Shown here: one piece after another, positions 35,947-45,553 of the stretch
Layout: every line of letters starts with the position of its first letter
Position numbering within the stretch: position 1 is the first letter of the stretch
Origin: CALCHA01 sp035548175
Lineage (GTDB): Bacteria > Planctomycetota > Phycisphaerae > WQYP01
Length of the DNA stretch: 64,000 nt
Direction: 5' to 3'
Assembly: GCA_035548175.1 (NCBI GenBank)
Contig: DASZTO010000096.1
Location: forward strand, 28,208-92,207
The notes under the pieces: model-generated
Seen by the model: only the letters and a program-made list of their open reading frames with translations
Databases searched by the model: none
Told to the model about the DNA's origin: nothing
Made by a program: the position numbers and the translations under genes

Positions 35947-36885
35947 TCAACTCGTCGGAAGTTTCTTCGCAAACCACGCCCACATCTTCCCCCACGCGTC
36001 CTTCGCCTTCTCCGCGTTATACGCACCCGTCTTCGCCGCGCTCTTGCTCGCAAACGCATGCCCCACGCCATCAAACCGGTAAATCGTCACGTTGTCCCCC
36101 TGCTTGCCCGCCTGCTTTAGCGCCACCACAAACTTGTTCACATCCGCCGGCGATGGGGCCTTGTCATCGTTCCCGAAAATCCCCAGCACCGGCCCGTCAA
36201 TCGGCTTGAGCTTCAGCCAGTCCGTCTCCAGCGGCCCATAGAAAATTGCCGTCGCATGAATACGCCCATCGTGCATCGCCAGGTCCAGCGCCTCCGTTCC
36301 CCCCATGCACCATCCCACCACCCCCACACGCTGCGGATTCACCACCCCGTTCCGCGCCTCCTCGCTGATCAAATCCAGCCCCGTCTTCATCGCCGTCATC
36401 GCCGCCGCTTCCGTCATCCCCTCCTTCAACTGCGCCGCCTTCGTCGGATCGTCCGTCGTCTTTCCATAAAACAGATCCGGCGCCACCGCATAGTACCCGT
36501 GCTGCGCAAACTCCCGCGTCCGCTCCTGCATGTCCTCATTCACCCCCCACCATTCCTGCACCAGAATCACCGCCGCCGCCGGATGCGCCTTGTTCAAATT
36601 CGCCGGCTCCGCAAAATACAGCCGCACATCCTTCCCATCCTGCGACTTCCGCGTAATCCACCCCGCCTTCGCCGCCGCGTTGCTCACCTGCTGCATCTGC
36701 TGCTGCTGCGGTTTGGAATCCTGATCCATCTCATCTTCCAACGCCTGATTGTGCTCCTGCACCGCGTTGTCGATCGAATTATGCACAAAATCCTTCACCC
36801 CCACCTGCCCCCGCGCCACCCCCAGCCCAACCCCACCCGCCGCCGCCAACACCGCCATCACCGCCACTACCATCCCGCGCCGCAT
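35947..36885 (-). CDS. Secreted dienelactone hydrolase family protein
   Basis: The 312-residue alpha/beta hydrolase has an N-terminal signal peptide (VVAVMAVLAAAGGVGLGVARG) and a Gln-rich linker. The dienelactone hydrolase catalytic elements follow: the QEWWGVNEDM loop, the nucleophilic cysteine in GWCMGG, aspartate in GNDDKAP and histidine in GVGHAF. Cysteine hydrolases of this family open lactone or ester bonds; the substrate here is unknown and the signal peptide points to a periplasmic site. GGAGGT lies five bases before the ATG. Confidence 0.87.
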   Translation of the reverse strand: MRRGMVVAVMAVLAAAGGVGLGVARGQVGVKDFVHNSIDNAVQEHNQALEDEMDQDSKPQQQQMQQVSNAAAKAGWITRKSQDGKDVRLYFAEPANLNKAHPAAAVILVQEWWGVNEDMQERTREFAQHGYYAVAPDLFYGKTTDDPTKAAQLKEGMTEAAAMTAMKTGLDLISEEARNGVVNPQRVGVVGWCMGGTEALDLAMHDGRIHATAIFYGPLETDWLKLKPIDGPVLGIFGNDDKAPSPADVNKFVVALKQAGKQGDNVTIYRFDGVGHAFASKSAAKTGAYNAEKAKDAWGKMWAWFAKKLPTS

Positions 36886-36924
36886 AAAGCACCTCCAAGC
36901 ATCGAATCCACTATCATAGCCCCC

Positions 36925-38598
36925 TCACAACGCCTGCTCCGCCAACGCCACCGCCTTCAAAAGCGCCGACGCCTTGTTCATGCACTCCTGCCACTCGCTC
37001 GCCGGCACCGAATCCGCCACCAGCCCCGCACCCGCCTGCACATACACCTTCCACCCCTCCCCCTCTGACCTCTGACCGCCGCCCGCTGGCAACTTCGTAA
37101 TCACCATCGTCCGCAGCGCAATGCACGTATCCACGTTCCTATTGTAATCGATATACCCCACCGCCCCCGCATACGGCCCCCGCTTCGTCGGCTCCAATTC
37201 ATCAATGATCTGCATCGCCCGAATCTTCGGCGCACCGCTCACCGTTCCCACCGGCAGCGCCAGCCGCAACGCATCGAACGCCGTCTTGTCCTTCGCCAGC
37301 TTCCCCGTCACGTTCGATACAATATGCATCACATGCGAATACCGCTCCACCGTCATCACATGGTCCACCTTCACCGTCCCCAACTCCGCCGCCCGCCCCA
37401 CATCGTTCCGCCCCAGGTCCACCAGCATGATATGCTCCGCCCGCTCCTTCGGATCCGCCAGCAAATCCTCCTCCAGCGCCTTGTCCTCCGCCTCCGTCGC
37501 CCCGCGCTTCCGCGTCCCCGCCAGCGGCCGATTCGTGATCACCCCATCCTGCACCCGACACATGATCTCCGGGCTGCTCCCCGCCAATATGCACTCCGGA
37601 CTGCTCAAATAAAACATGAACGGGCTCGGATTGATCACCCGCAACGCCCGGTAAATGTCGAACGGCCGCGCCTTCGTCACCGCCTCCAGCCGCTGCGACA
37701 GCACCACCTGAAATATGTCCCCGCTCTTGATGTACTCCTTCGCCGCCAGCACCGCCTTCTCGAATTCCTCCTTCGAAAAATTGCTCGTATACGCCGGCCG
37801 CCCCTCGCGCGAAAGATCCACGCTCGCCAGCTCAAACGCCATCGGCGATTCCAGCGCATCCATCATCCCCCCGATCCGTCCCACCGCCTCCCCGTAAATC
37901 TCCTTATACGTCCGCCGATCCCCCGGCATGATCCGCGCATTGGCCACCACCAGCACCGTCTTCTGCACGTGATCGAATATCACCAGGTCGTCATATATCC
38001 CAAACAGCAAGTCCGGCAGCCTCCGATCGTCCCGCGGCATCCCCGTCAGCTTCTCCGGCTCCAGATACCTCACCGTGTCATACGCCGCATACCCCACCGC
38101 CCCGCCCACAAAACTCGGCAACGTCGCTCCGCCCCCCGCTCCCCCCGCCGCCGCCCCCAACCCCCGAACCCCCTGCACCGGCGCCAGCAGATTCTCCAGC
38201 TCCTTCAGCGGATCGCTCGCCGTGAACGTCTTGCTCGCCGCCGCCCCCCGCCCATTGCCGCCCCCGCCCCCATGCTGCTCGATCGTCACCTCCTGCCCAT
38301 ACGCCCGGATCACCGTCCGCGGCCCCGCCGCCACAAACGAATACCGCGCGATCCGCTCCCCACCCACCACCGATTCCAGCAGAAACGCATACTCCGACCG
38401 CCGCGCCAACCGCTCATACGCCGTCACCGGCGTCAAGTGGTCCCCAAGCAACGTGCGATACACCGGTATCGCCACGCCCCCGCCCCCGTTGCTTCCATTG
38501 ACCCCCATGGGCATCGCGGCAATCCGCTGAAAATCCTCAAACGTCGGCGTGTGAACGGGGGGCACGGCCACGGCAATCTCCGCACGGTAAAACCCCAT
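36925..38598 (-). CDS. trpE: Anthranilate synthase component I
   Basis: TrpE converts chorismate and ammonia to anthranilate, the first step of tryptophan synthesis. The protein has the chorismate-binding domain: YIKSGDIFQVVLSQRL, PSPFMFYLSSPECILAGSSPE, RPLAGTRKRGATEAED, HIMLVDLGRNDVGR and the C-terminal VGTVSGAPKIRAMQIIDELE. N-terminal PVYRTLLGDHLTPVTAYERL carries the usual leucine/tryptophan feedback-region pattern with a Gly-rich insertion. The ATG at 38598 (557 residues) is favoured; an ATG at 38670 would add 24 atypical residues. The glutamine amidotransferase partner is not next to it. Confidence 0.92.
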   Translation of the reverse strand: MGFYRAEIAVAVPPVHTPTFEDFQRIAAMPMGVNGSNGGGGVAIPVYRTLLGDHLTPVTAYERLARRSEYAFLLESVVGGERIARYSFVAAGPRTVIRAYGQEVTIEQHGGGGGNGRGAAASKTFTASDPLKELENLLAPVQGVRGLGAAAGGAGGGATLPSFVGGAVGYAAYDTVRYLEPEKLTGMPRDDRRLPDLLFGIYDDLVIFDHVQKTVLVVANARIMPGDRRTYKEIYGEAVGRIGGMMDALESPMAFELASVDLSREGRPAYTSNFSKEEFEKAVLAAKEYIKSGDIFQVVLSQRLEAVTKARPFDIYRALRVINPSPFMFYLSSPECILAGSSPEIMCRVQDGVITNRPLAGTRKRGATEAEDKALEEDLLADPKERAEHIMLVDLGRNDVGRAAELGTVKVDHVMTVERYSHVMHIVSNVTGKLAKDKTAFDALRLALPVGTVSGAPKIRAMQIIDELEPTKRGPYAGAVGYIDYNRNVDTCIALRTMVITKLPAGGGQRSEGEGWKVYVQAGAGLVADSVPASEWQECMNKASALLKAVALAEQAL

Positions 38599-39241
38599 TA
38601 TACAGAACTTCTCCCCACCCCACATCGCGGCGGCGCGCCCATCTCTTCTGCTGCTAACGCGCCAATTCATCCCGCCCTGACAGCATTTTCAGCCCACAAC
38701 TTTCGTGTGTTTCGTACCCTTCGTGGCCACTTTACGTCGTCGTGGGGGCGAGGGGGGGAACCCGGCATCGTCCCTCCGCGCACTCCCGACCTCCGCGCCC
38801 TCCGCGCTGAAAATCCCCGGGACACTCCCCCAAGCACAGCGCCTCCTCTTTGGTTGCGGTCCCTCGCCCTTGGTTTGCCGACCTCGCCGCGCCATGGTCC
38901 TTGCTTCCGTCGTGCCTTCGCGTTTTCGTCTGGACCAGCCACACGGACCTTGCCATGCCCATCGCCGGGCCCCACCCGACCCCACATTTCCGGCCGCCGC
39001 TCTCCCCCGCTATTATCTTTCCCGGCGCGAAATCGCCTCAGCCACGCATCTTCCTTTGCAATAATGATTTGCCTCCCCAGTTATAGGACCGGCCGATCGT
39101 AAGCGATGGCGGTAAACTATCGGCCCCCCCCAACCGATGTAAAACTGGGAAACATGAGCAGACCCGGAAAGTCGGGTAAACTTTGAGGCCTGCTCAGCTT
39201 TACAGGCCACCTCCGCGCTGGCCCACAACTGGAGCTTCGCC
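38599..39241 (+). repeat. Long spacer with a TTTCGTG-type repeat element
   Basis: No gene is supported between the divergent trpE and response-regulator genes. At 38700-38741 lies a 42-bp element built of TTTCGTG-like nonamers. It matches 35 of 42 positions with an element at 57259-57300, and a looser relative is at 50580-50624. It is followed by related words (CTCCGCGCCCTCCGCGCT near 38788). The last 180 bp before 39242 are more A+T-rich and probably contain the promoter. Confidence 0.65.
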
Positions 39242-39874
39242 GTGAGCACCAACCCCCCAACACCGCCGAACTCCCAGACGCCCCCCACACCGCCCGCCAA
39301 CGTCCCCGTCAAGGACGTCTACACCACCGGTGAGGCCGCCGAAATCTGCAAGGTCTCCCAGCAAACCATCATCCGCTGCTTCGACGCCGGCCGTCTCGGT
39401 GGCTTCCGCGTCCCCGGCTCCAAGTTCCGCCGCATCCCACGCGACGCACTCATCAAGTTCATGAAAGAAAACGGCATCCCCCTCGACAACCTCGAGTCCG
39501 GACGCCGCAAAATCCTCGTCGTCGACGATGACGCCGAAATCGTCGAGCTCTTCGTCGACGTCCTCAATCGCGATGGCCGCTTCGAAGTCCGCACCGCCTC
39601 CTCCGGTTACGACGCCGGCGTGCTCACCCAGGAATTCCAGCCCGACCTGATGATCCTCGATTACATGCTCCCCGACATCAACGGCAACGTCGTCTGCCAG
39701 ACCGTCCGCAGCAACCCCAAGTTCGAGCATATGAAAATCATCATCGTCTCCGGCGTCGTCAATCAGGAAGAAATCAACGACCTCCTCCAGGCCGGCGCCG
39801 ACGACTTCGTCAAAAAACCCTTCAATATCGAAAAATTGATCGAGCGCATGGCCGAACTCCTCCAACTCACGTAA
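39242..39874 (+). CDS. BldC/MerR-type HTH - receiver domain response regulator
   Basis: The 210-residue protein joins a small excisionase/BldC-like winged helix DNA-binding domain (about residues 26-76, VYTTGEAAEICKVSQQTIIR then GRLGGFRVPGSKFRRI) to a C-terminal receiver (about 89-205). The receiver has acidic pocket DDD at 95-97, phospho-acceptor D140 in MILDYMLPD and the conserved lysine in VKKPFN. The HTH-before-receiver order is the reverse of the usual response regulator. A GTG start follows CTGGAG by eight bases. The HDOD kinase downstream (72 bp) is the natural partner; that pairing is inference. Confidence 0.88.
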   Translation: MSTNPPTPPNSQTPPTPPANVPVKDVYTTGEAAEICKVSQQTIIRCFDAGRLGGFRVPGSKFRRIPRDALIKFMKENGIPLDNLESGRRKILVVDDDAEIVELFVDVLNRDGRFEVRTASSGYDAGVLTQEFQPDLMILDYMLPDINGNVVCQTVRSNPKFEHMKIIIVSGVVNQEEINDLLQAGADDFVKKPFNIEKLIERMAELLQLT

Positions 39875-39946
39875 ATTTCGCATACGCGGCCTGCCCGCAT
39901 CGCCCTCTCCCCGGTGCAGCGTTTTGTTTTGCTCAGGTAGACCTCT

Positions 39947-42397
39947 ATGCCGCCCACCGCACTCGCACCCTCTCCCGATGACATGAAAGCTCGCAAAGTC
40001 GAACTGGTCCTCCAGCAGCTCGATTCCCTGCCCACCCTCCCCGCCATCGCACTCCGCCTCCTCGCCCTCACCGGCGATTCCGAATCCAAAATCCACGAGA
40101 TCGTCAGCCTCGTCTCCGCCGATCTCTCCCTCACCGGAAAACTCCTCAGCCTCGTCAGCAGCGCCGCCGTCGGCGGTATTCCCGCCGGACGTGCCGGTGG
40201 GGGGGTCACCAACCTCCAGCAGGCCGTCGTCCTCCTCGGCTTCGACGCCCTCCGCAACCTCATCCTCTCCGTCAAAGTCTTCGAAGTCTTCCAGGAACCC
40301 CCCGATGACGATGCCGACGCCGCTCCCGGTAGCGCCGGCGGACCGCCAAAGCCCCGCGCCTTCAAACGCGACGAATTCTGGAAGCACTCCCTCGCCGTCG
40401 CCACCCTCGCCGAACTTCTCGCCCCGCGCTGCAAACCCAAAATCAGCCACCACGACGCCTTCGTCTGCGGACTCCTCCACGACATCGGCAAAGTCGCTTT
40501 CGACACCGCCATGCCCAAGAGCTTCGCACGCGTCGTCGAAGCCGCCACCCTCACCCGCGGCGATCTCGCTGACGTCGAACGCCGCATCATCGGCCTCGAT
40601 CACGCCCTCGCCGGCAAACGCCTCGCCGAAGCCTGGAACCTCCCCCAGCTCCTCACCGAAACCATCTGGCTTCACGGCGCGCCGCCCCCGCCACCCCAAG
40701 CCCCCGCCTCCGGCCCGAATTCCTGGAAAACCCCCGGCCTCGTCAATCCTGCCATGGTCCTCCTTATCGGCCTCTGCGACCTCCTCGTCCGCCGCCAGCA
40801 CATCGGCTTCTCCGGCAATTACCTCTTCCCCTTCGAGCCCGACGCCTTCCTCCCGCACCTCGGCCTCACCGCCGCCGACGTCACCAGCGCCACCGCTCGC
40901 CTCAACGAAGCCGTCGAAGTCCGCGCCCGCGCCATCGGCCTCAATCCCATCGAGTCACGCGAGCTCTACCTCCAATCCATCGCCAACGCCAACGTCGAAC
41001 TCGGTCGCGCCAATCAGCAGCTCGCACTCCAGAACCGCAAGCTCGCCGTCCGCTCCACCTGCTTCGAACTCCTCACCGCCTTCTATTCGCGCATCGTCCC
41101 CGCCGCCTCGCCCTCGCAGCTCCTTACCGACATCGGCCACGTCGCCCACGATTTCCTCGATTCCCAGCGCCTCGTGCTCTTCTCCCAGGACCCCTCCGTC
41201 GACGAAACCTTCGCCGTCGAACCCGCCGCCGCCCCCGCTTCCCCCGCCCCACACACTGGCATCGGCGAGGTCCTCCTCTTCGACAGCGCCTCCGCCATGC
41301 ACGATTCCTTCCTCATGCCCATGCCCCGATACGCCGGCGATCAACGCGTCGGAAAACCCAACCAGAATTTCACCCGCCCCGCACTCCCCCAGCTCGAATG
41401 GCTCCTCGAACGCGTCCACAATTTCCTCGGCACCCGCACCTGCTGGTTCATGCCCCTCCTCTGCGGCGCACAGCCCGTCGGCGGCATCCTCTGGGTCGCA
41501 CGCGATCAAGACGAAAACGCCAACGGCGGCCCCTCCTTCCCCAATTCCATGGCCCATGTCCCCGACCTTCCCCTCGTCGCCCAATCCTGGGGCATGACCC
41601 TCCGCACCGCGCAAATCCGCGAGCAGCAGGCCGTCCTCACCGAATCCCTCGCCGCCGCCAACCGCGAGCTCGGCGCGCTTCAGCAGCAGCTCGTACGCGC
41701 CAAATCCCTCGCCTCCGTCGGTGAAATGGCCGCCGGCGCCGCCCATGAAATGAACAATCCCCTCGCCATCATGTGCGGCCGCGCGCAGCTCCTCGCCGCA
41801 CGCCTCACAGATCCCGCCCTCAAGCAGGATGCCTCCCTCATCGCCACCCAGGGCGAACGCCTCTCACAGATCATCACCGACATGATGGAATTCGCCCGGC
41901 CCCAATCCCCGCGCCCCGCCGCACTCACCATCGACGCCCTCGTCAACGAAGCCGTCGATTCCGCCGCCGAACGCGCCGGCATGACCCCCGCCTCCATTCA
42001 CGTCGACCTCCCCGCCGGCGGCACCCCCACCGTCCACGCCGATCCCCGCCAGATCAAAAATGCCCTCGTCGAACTCCTCCTCAACGCACTCCAGGCCACC
42101 AAAGCCGTCGAATCCGACAATCGCCACGCCGGCCCAGTCCAGCTCCAGGTCCGCTTCGATCCCCTCGACCAGCAGCTCCTCTTCCGCGTCACCGACGAAG
42201 GCGTCGGCATGACCCCCGATGTCATGAAGAACGCCTTCGCTCCCTTCTTCTCCGCCAAAGCCGCCGGCCGCAACCGCGGCATGGGCCTCGCCAAGGCCCT
42301 CCGCTGGGTCGAAAATCACAACGGCACCATCCGCCTCGACTCCCAACCCGACCGCGGCACCACCGCCATCCTCCTCCTCCCCGCCGCCTCGCAGTAA
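39947..42397 (+). CDS. HDOD domain - GAF-like - histidine kinase hybrid protein
   Basis: The 816-residue protein begins with an HDOD domain (about residues 17-280, LDSLPTLPAIALRLLAL). Unusually it keeps the HD pair H178-D179 in GLLHDIGK and a nearby H in HSLAVATLAELL. The middle (about 350-560) looks like a GAF sensor. The C-terminal third is a histidine kinase: HisKA with H600 in AAGAAHEMNNPLAIM, then an ATPase domain with N box (NALVELLLNALQA), DEGVGM and a GMGLAKALRWVENHNG G box. No transmembrane helix is seen, so it is cytosolic. It lies between two receiver-domain genes, which are the likely signalling partners. Confidence 0.88.
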   Translation: MPPTALAPSPDDMKARKVELVLQQLDSLPTLPAIALRLLALTGDSESKIHEIVSLVSADLSLTGKLLSLVSSAAVGGIPAGRAGGGVTNLQQAVVLLGFDALRNLILSVKVFEVFQEPPDDDADAAPGSAGGPPKPRAFKRDEFWKHSLAVATLAELLAPRCKPKISHHDAFVCGLLHDIGKVAFDTAMPKSFARVVEAATLTRGDLADVERRIIGLDHALAGKRLAEAWNLPQLLTETIWLHGAPPPPPQAPASGPNSWKTPGLVNPAMVLLIGLCDLLVRRQHIGFSGNYLFPFEPDAFLPHLGLTAADVTSATARLNEAVEVRARAIGLNPIESRELYLQSIANANVELGRANQQLALQNRKLAVRSTCFELLTAFYSRIVPAASPSQLLTDIGHVAHDFLDSQRLVLFSQDPSVDETFAVEPAAAPASPAPHTGIGEVLLFDSASAMHDSFLMPMPRYAGDQRVGKPNQNFTRPALPQLEWLLERVHNFLGTRTCWFMPLLCGAQPVGGILWVARDQDENANGGPSFPNSMAHVPDLPLVAQSWGMTLRTAQIREQQAVLTESLAAANRELGALQQQLVRAKSLASVGEMAAGAAHEMNNPLAIMCGRAQLLAARLTDPALKQDASLIATQGERLSQIITDMMEFARPQSPRPAALTIDALVNEAVDSAAERAGMTPASIHVDLPAGGTPTVHADPRQIKNALVELLLNALQATKAVESDNRHAGPVQLQVRFDPLDQQLLFRVTDEGVGMTPDVMKNAFAPFFSAKAAGRNRGMGLAKALRWVENHNGTIRLDSQPDRGTTAILLLPAASQ

Positions 42398-42427
42398 CAC
42401 CTGCCCCATTCGAGCCCGCCAGCCCCG

Positions 42428-42454
42428 CGCCGCGCCTTCTACGCGCGGCGTTTT
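42428..42454 (+). terminator. Intrinsic terminator after the kinase gene
   Basis: CGCCGCGC (42428-42435) and GCGCGGCG (42443-42450) form a perfect 8-bp stem with a 7-nt loop followed by TTTT. The remaining 250 bp before the next gene show no further feature. Confidence 0.75.
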
Positions 42455-42707
42455 CGCTTGCGCATTTCCCGCCGCCAATTCCGCCCCATAGGCGCTTCTT
42501 CGTACCCCTTCTAAGCCCCCGCACACGTCCCAGAAAGACCCCTCACCCGCCACTGCTTCACGCCGCCATTTTCGGCCCTGATTCGGTGCCTCCCGCCCCC
42601 TCTCTAAGTCACGCACTTTCCACTGCCTACCTCCCAAGCCCCACCGCCCGCCGGACGATAAGAAGCCTGCCTTCCCCAAGGCACCTTCCGCCGTTCAGGA
42701 GTCGTTG

Positions 42708-43820
42708 ATGAAGTCCGCCCCCAGCACCGCGACGCCGGCACTCGCCCAGGACATCCTGGTCGTCGACGCCGACCCCGCCACCCTCGCCGCTTTCAAAAGC
42801 CTGCGGCCGACGGGTTCCCTCCGCGGTGCCGCCTCGTCAGACCTCGCCCTCCTGGCCATGAAACACCGCCCCGCCGAAGCCGTCTTCCTCAATCTCCAGA
42901 TCGACGACAACCACGGCGCCGAACTCCTCCGCCAGTTCCGCCGCCAGTTCCCCGCCGTCCCCGTCGTCGCCCTCTCCCGCTCCCGCCGTCACGAAATCAC
43001 CCTCGAAGCCTTCCGCGCCGGCGCCGCCGACGTCCTCGCCTGCCCCGCCGATCCCACCGAGCTTCAGCAATCCCTCGCCGCCATCGCCCGCCGCCGCGCC
43101 GCCGAGGAACGCGCCGCCTACCGCAGCGCCCGCCTCCGTCGCGTCTGCAAACAACTCAACAAAGCCCGCCACGAGATCCGCCAACAGGTCGACCTCCTCT
43201 GCAACGATCTCGTCCGGGCTTATCAAGACATGGCCGTCCAGCTCAACGCCGCGCAAGTCGCCGCCGACTTCGCCGCCGCCGTCGGCCCCGAACTCGAAGT
43301 CGAAGGCCTCCTCCGCAAAACCATGGAGTGGATCCTCCGCAAGTTCGGCCCCGTCAACGCCGCCATCTACCTCCCCGACGCCGACCGCCACTTCGCCCTC
43401 GGCGCTTACCTCAATCTCGACACCGATGCCGACGCCCCCCTCATCACCGCCATCGGCGACACCCTCGTCAAGCACGCCGACACCGCCGCCCGCCCCATCG
43501 CCGCCGACGCCGACCAAACCCTCGACGACCTCTTCGGCGACGACGCCCGCCGCCTCAAAGGCCGCCTCTGGCTCGCCGCACCCTGCGTCCCCGCCGCCGG
43601 CGCACGCGATTCCATGGCCGTCCTCGTCGTCTTTCGCAAACAGACCGAAGGCCTCCCAGGTTCTTCCGCCGTCGCCAACGACCCCCTCTCCCACGCGCTC
43701 GTCGAAACCATCGCACCCGTCCTCGGCGAAAAAATCCAGCAAGCCCTCGGCATGTACCATCGCCTCCACCCCTACCTCCAGGATGATGCCGACGACGCCG
43801 GCGGTTACGAAGCCGCCTGA
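42708..43820 (+). CDS. Degenerate receiver - GAF protein
   Basis: The 370-residue protein has a receiver-like domain (about residues 15-130) whose key residues are lost. The acidic pair is D20-A21, the phospho-acceptor position is N62 in VFLNLQIDD, and the usual lysine is replaced in VLACPAD. It is thus likely a pseudo-receiver that cannot be phosphorylated. A helical linker with heptad-like spacing (145-185) leads to a GAF domain (about 190-345). The ATG at 42708 has CAGGAG six bases upstream. It follows the HDOD kinase after a terminator, so it probably has its own promoter. Confidence 0.8.
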   Translation: MKSAPSTATPALAQDILVVDADPATLAAFKSLRPTGSLRGAASSDLALLAMKHRPAEAVFLNLQIDDNHGAELLRQFRRQFPAVPVVALSRSRRHEITLEAFRAGAADVLACPADPTELQQSLAAIARRRAAEERAAYRSARLRRVCKQLNKARHEIRQQVDLLCNDLVRAYQDMAVQLNAAQVAADFAAAVGPELEVEGLLRKTMEWILRKFGPVNAAIYLPDADRHFALGAYLNLDTDADAPLITAIGDTLVKHADTAARPIAADADQTLDDLFGDDARRLKGRLWLAAPCVPAAGARDSMAVLVVFRKQTEGLPGSSAVANDPLSHALVETIAPVLGEKIQQALGMYHRLHPYLQDDADDAGGYEAA

Positions 43821-43878
43821 ATTCGCCTCGCGCCGCCCTAATCCCTCCCAAATCACCTCCCCAAAAACGCCGATAACT

Positions 43879-43906
43879 TTGTCAGGCCCCACCCGTCCGC
43901 TATAGT
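43879..43906 (+). promoter_or_regulatory. Candidate promoter of the WecA/MraY-family gene
   Basis: TTGTCA (43879-43884) and TATAGT (43901-43906) with 16 bp between them lie about 100 bp before the ATG at 44010. Confidence 0.6.
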
Positions 43907-44009
43907 GGCCACAGCAATTGCTTATGGCCGCCGGTAGGGGGGGAATGACCGAACGCCCCGCGCCGAAACCCCGCTGGCCACGCGCTTTTTCCTTCGGAAC
44001 CCACTGCCG

Positions 44010-45377
44010 ATGCTCCACCTCCTCGCACAACTTTCTCCCCCCGCCGCCTCACCCCCCACCTACAGCGTCTCCGAAATCCTCACCCCCTACATGCCCGTCT
44101 TCTACGCCTCCTTCCTCGTCACCCTCATCCTCACACCCATCATGCGCGCCCTCGCCCACCAGCACGGCGTCGTCGACGATCCCGACGGCAAACGCAAGGT
44201 CCACACCCAGCCCATCGCCTACCTCGGCGGCGTGTCGATCTTCCTCGGCTGGCTCGTCGGCGTCTCCATCTCCGTCCTCCTACGCCCCCATAACGCCGAC
44301 CAGCTCCTCCTCAACAACGTCCAAATCCCCCCCGGCGTCCTCGCCGGCGCTGCCGTCGTCGTCCTCTTCGGCCTCATGGACGATGTCTACTCCCTCTCCC
44401 CCAAAATCAAGCTCGCCGGCCAGTTCCTCGCCGCCCTCCTCCTGATCGTCCCGGGCGCACTCGGCATCGGCAGCGACTTCTTCCTCGGCATCAACAAAGT
44501 CAGCACCGGCCCCGCCGCCATGATCATCGACCCCCTCGTCCGCCTCGGCTATCTCCCCGCCTCCTTCCCCCTCCACGCCATGTATCCCGCCGCCGCCTTC
44601 TCCGCACTCGTCGCCGTCTTCATCATCATCGCCACCTGCAACGCCACCAACCTCCTCGACGGTCTCGACGGCCTCTGTTCCGGCGTCACCGGCGTCATGT
44701 CCATCGGCTACCTCATCCTCGCCGTCTATCTCGCCTCCAAAGGCATCTCCTCCGACGGCGGCAGCCCCGTCGACCCCGCCCGCATCACCCTCTCCCTCGC
44801 ACTCCTCGGCGCCGTCCTCGGGTTCCTCCCCTTTAACTTCAACCCCGCCTCCATCTTCATGGGCGACACCGGCTCCATGTTCCTCGGCTACATCTGCGGA
44901 ACCATGATCCTCCTCTTTGGCCAGAACGGCACCGTCCGCTGGTTCCTCTCGGCCATCATCATGTTCGGCCTGCCCATGATGGACACCTTCCTCGCCATCG
45001 TCCGCCGCAAACTCAATGGCAAACCCATCTTCTCCCCCGACTCCAACCACTTCCACCACTTCCTCGTCAAACGCGGCTTCACCGTCCGCCGCGCCGTCCT
45101 CCTCTCCTACCTCGTCGCCGCCGTCTTCGTCTCCTTCGCACTCGTGATCGTCATCGTCCCCACCCGCCTCGCCGTCGGCATCTATCTCGTGCTCTTCGGC
45201 TGGATCATCGTCGCCGCCTTCAAGCTGGGAATGATTTCACAGTCTACCCCCAAAGCCACCAACCAGGCCCTCAACCCCCTCATCGTCGGCCCCGCCAAAT
45301 CCGCGCCGCCCCTCACCACCCCGCCCCACGCCGAGGCCCCGATCCCCCCATCGTCTACTATTCCGGGCGGAATTTAA
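44010..45377 (+). CDS. Polyprenyl-phosphate sugar-1-phosphate transferase (WecA/TagO/MraY family)
   Basis: These inner-membrane enzymes load a sugar-1-phosphate onto undecaprenyl phosphate to begin synthesis of a cell-surface polysaccharide. The 455-residue protein has about ten membrane helices and the family motifs in order: DDPDGKRKVHTQPIAYLGG near residue 56, GLMDD near 120, NATNLLDGLDGLCSG near 211, FMGDTGSMFLGY near 283 and the HHFL-type loop SPDSNHFHHFLVKRG near 344. The loop pattern favours the WecA/TagO branch over MraY. A Pro-rich cytosolic tail follows the last helix. No glycosyltransferase cluster surrounds it. Confidence 0.9.
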   Translation: MLHLLAQLSPPAASPPTYSVSEILTPYMPVFYASFLVTLILTPIMRALAHQHGVVDDPDGKRKVHTQPIAYLGGVSIFLGWLVGVSISVLLRPHNADQLLLNNVQIPPGVLAGAAVVVLFGLMDDVYSLSPKIKLAGQFLAALLLIVPGALGIGSDFFLGINKVSTGPAAMIIDPLVRLGYLPASFPLHAMYPAAAFSALVAVFIIIATCNATNLLDGLDGLCSGVTGVMSIGYLILAVYLASKGISSDGGSPVDPARITLSLALLGAVLGFLPFNFNPASIFMGDTGSMFLGYICGTMILLFGQNGTVRWFLSAIIMFGLPMMDTFLAIVRRKLNGKPIFSPDSNHFHHFLVKRGFTVRRAVLLSYLVAAVFVSFALVIVIVPTRLAVGIYLVLFGWIIVAAFKLGMISQSTPKATNQALNPLIVGPAKSAPPLTTPPHAEAPIPPSSTIPGGI

Positions 45378-45553
45378 CCCCGCAAATTGCCCACTCTCCC
45401 ACCTATTGCGGCAGCCGCTCCCACTGCCATAAACTTCGCTTACATGAATATTTCTGTAAGCCACAGTAAAACCCAAACTTGCCTCCACCGATGCCCGCCC
45501 TCCTCAGGTCCGCTATTGCATTGACGCCCCAGCTTATGGTAGTTTCCTCCCCT

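Noticed and set aside
38597..38602. TATAAT on the minus strand at the trpE start
   Set aside because: It overlaps the ATG itself and has no -35 partner at proper spacing, so it is more likely chance than a promoter.
37324..39102. A 592-codon plus-strand frame opposite trpE
   Set aside because: Arg/Pro/His-rich antisense translation of trpE running on into the repeat-bearing spacer.
39200..40858. A 552-codon minus-strand frame across the response regulator and kinase genes
   Set aside because: It spans two well-supported plus-strand genes and their spacer, and reads as Glu/Gly/Val-rich antisense sequence.
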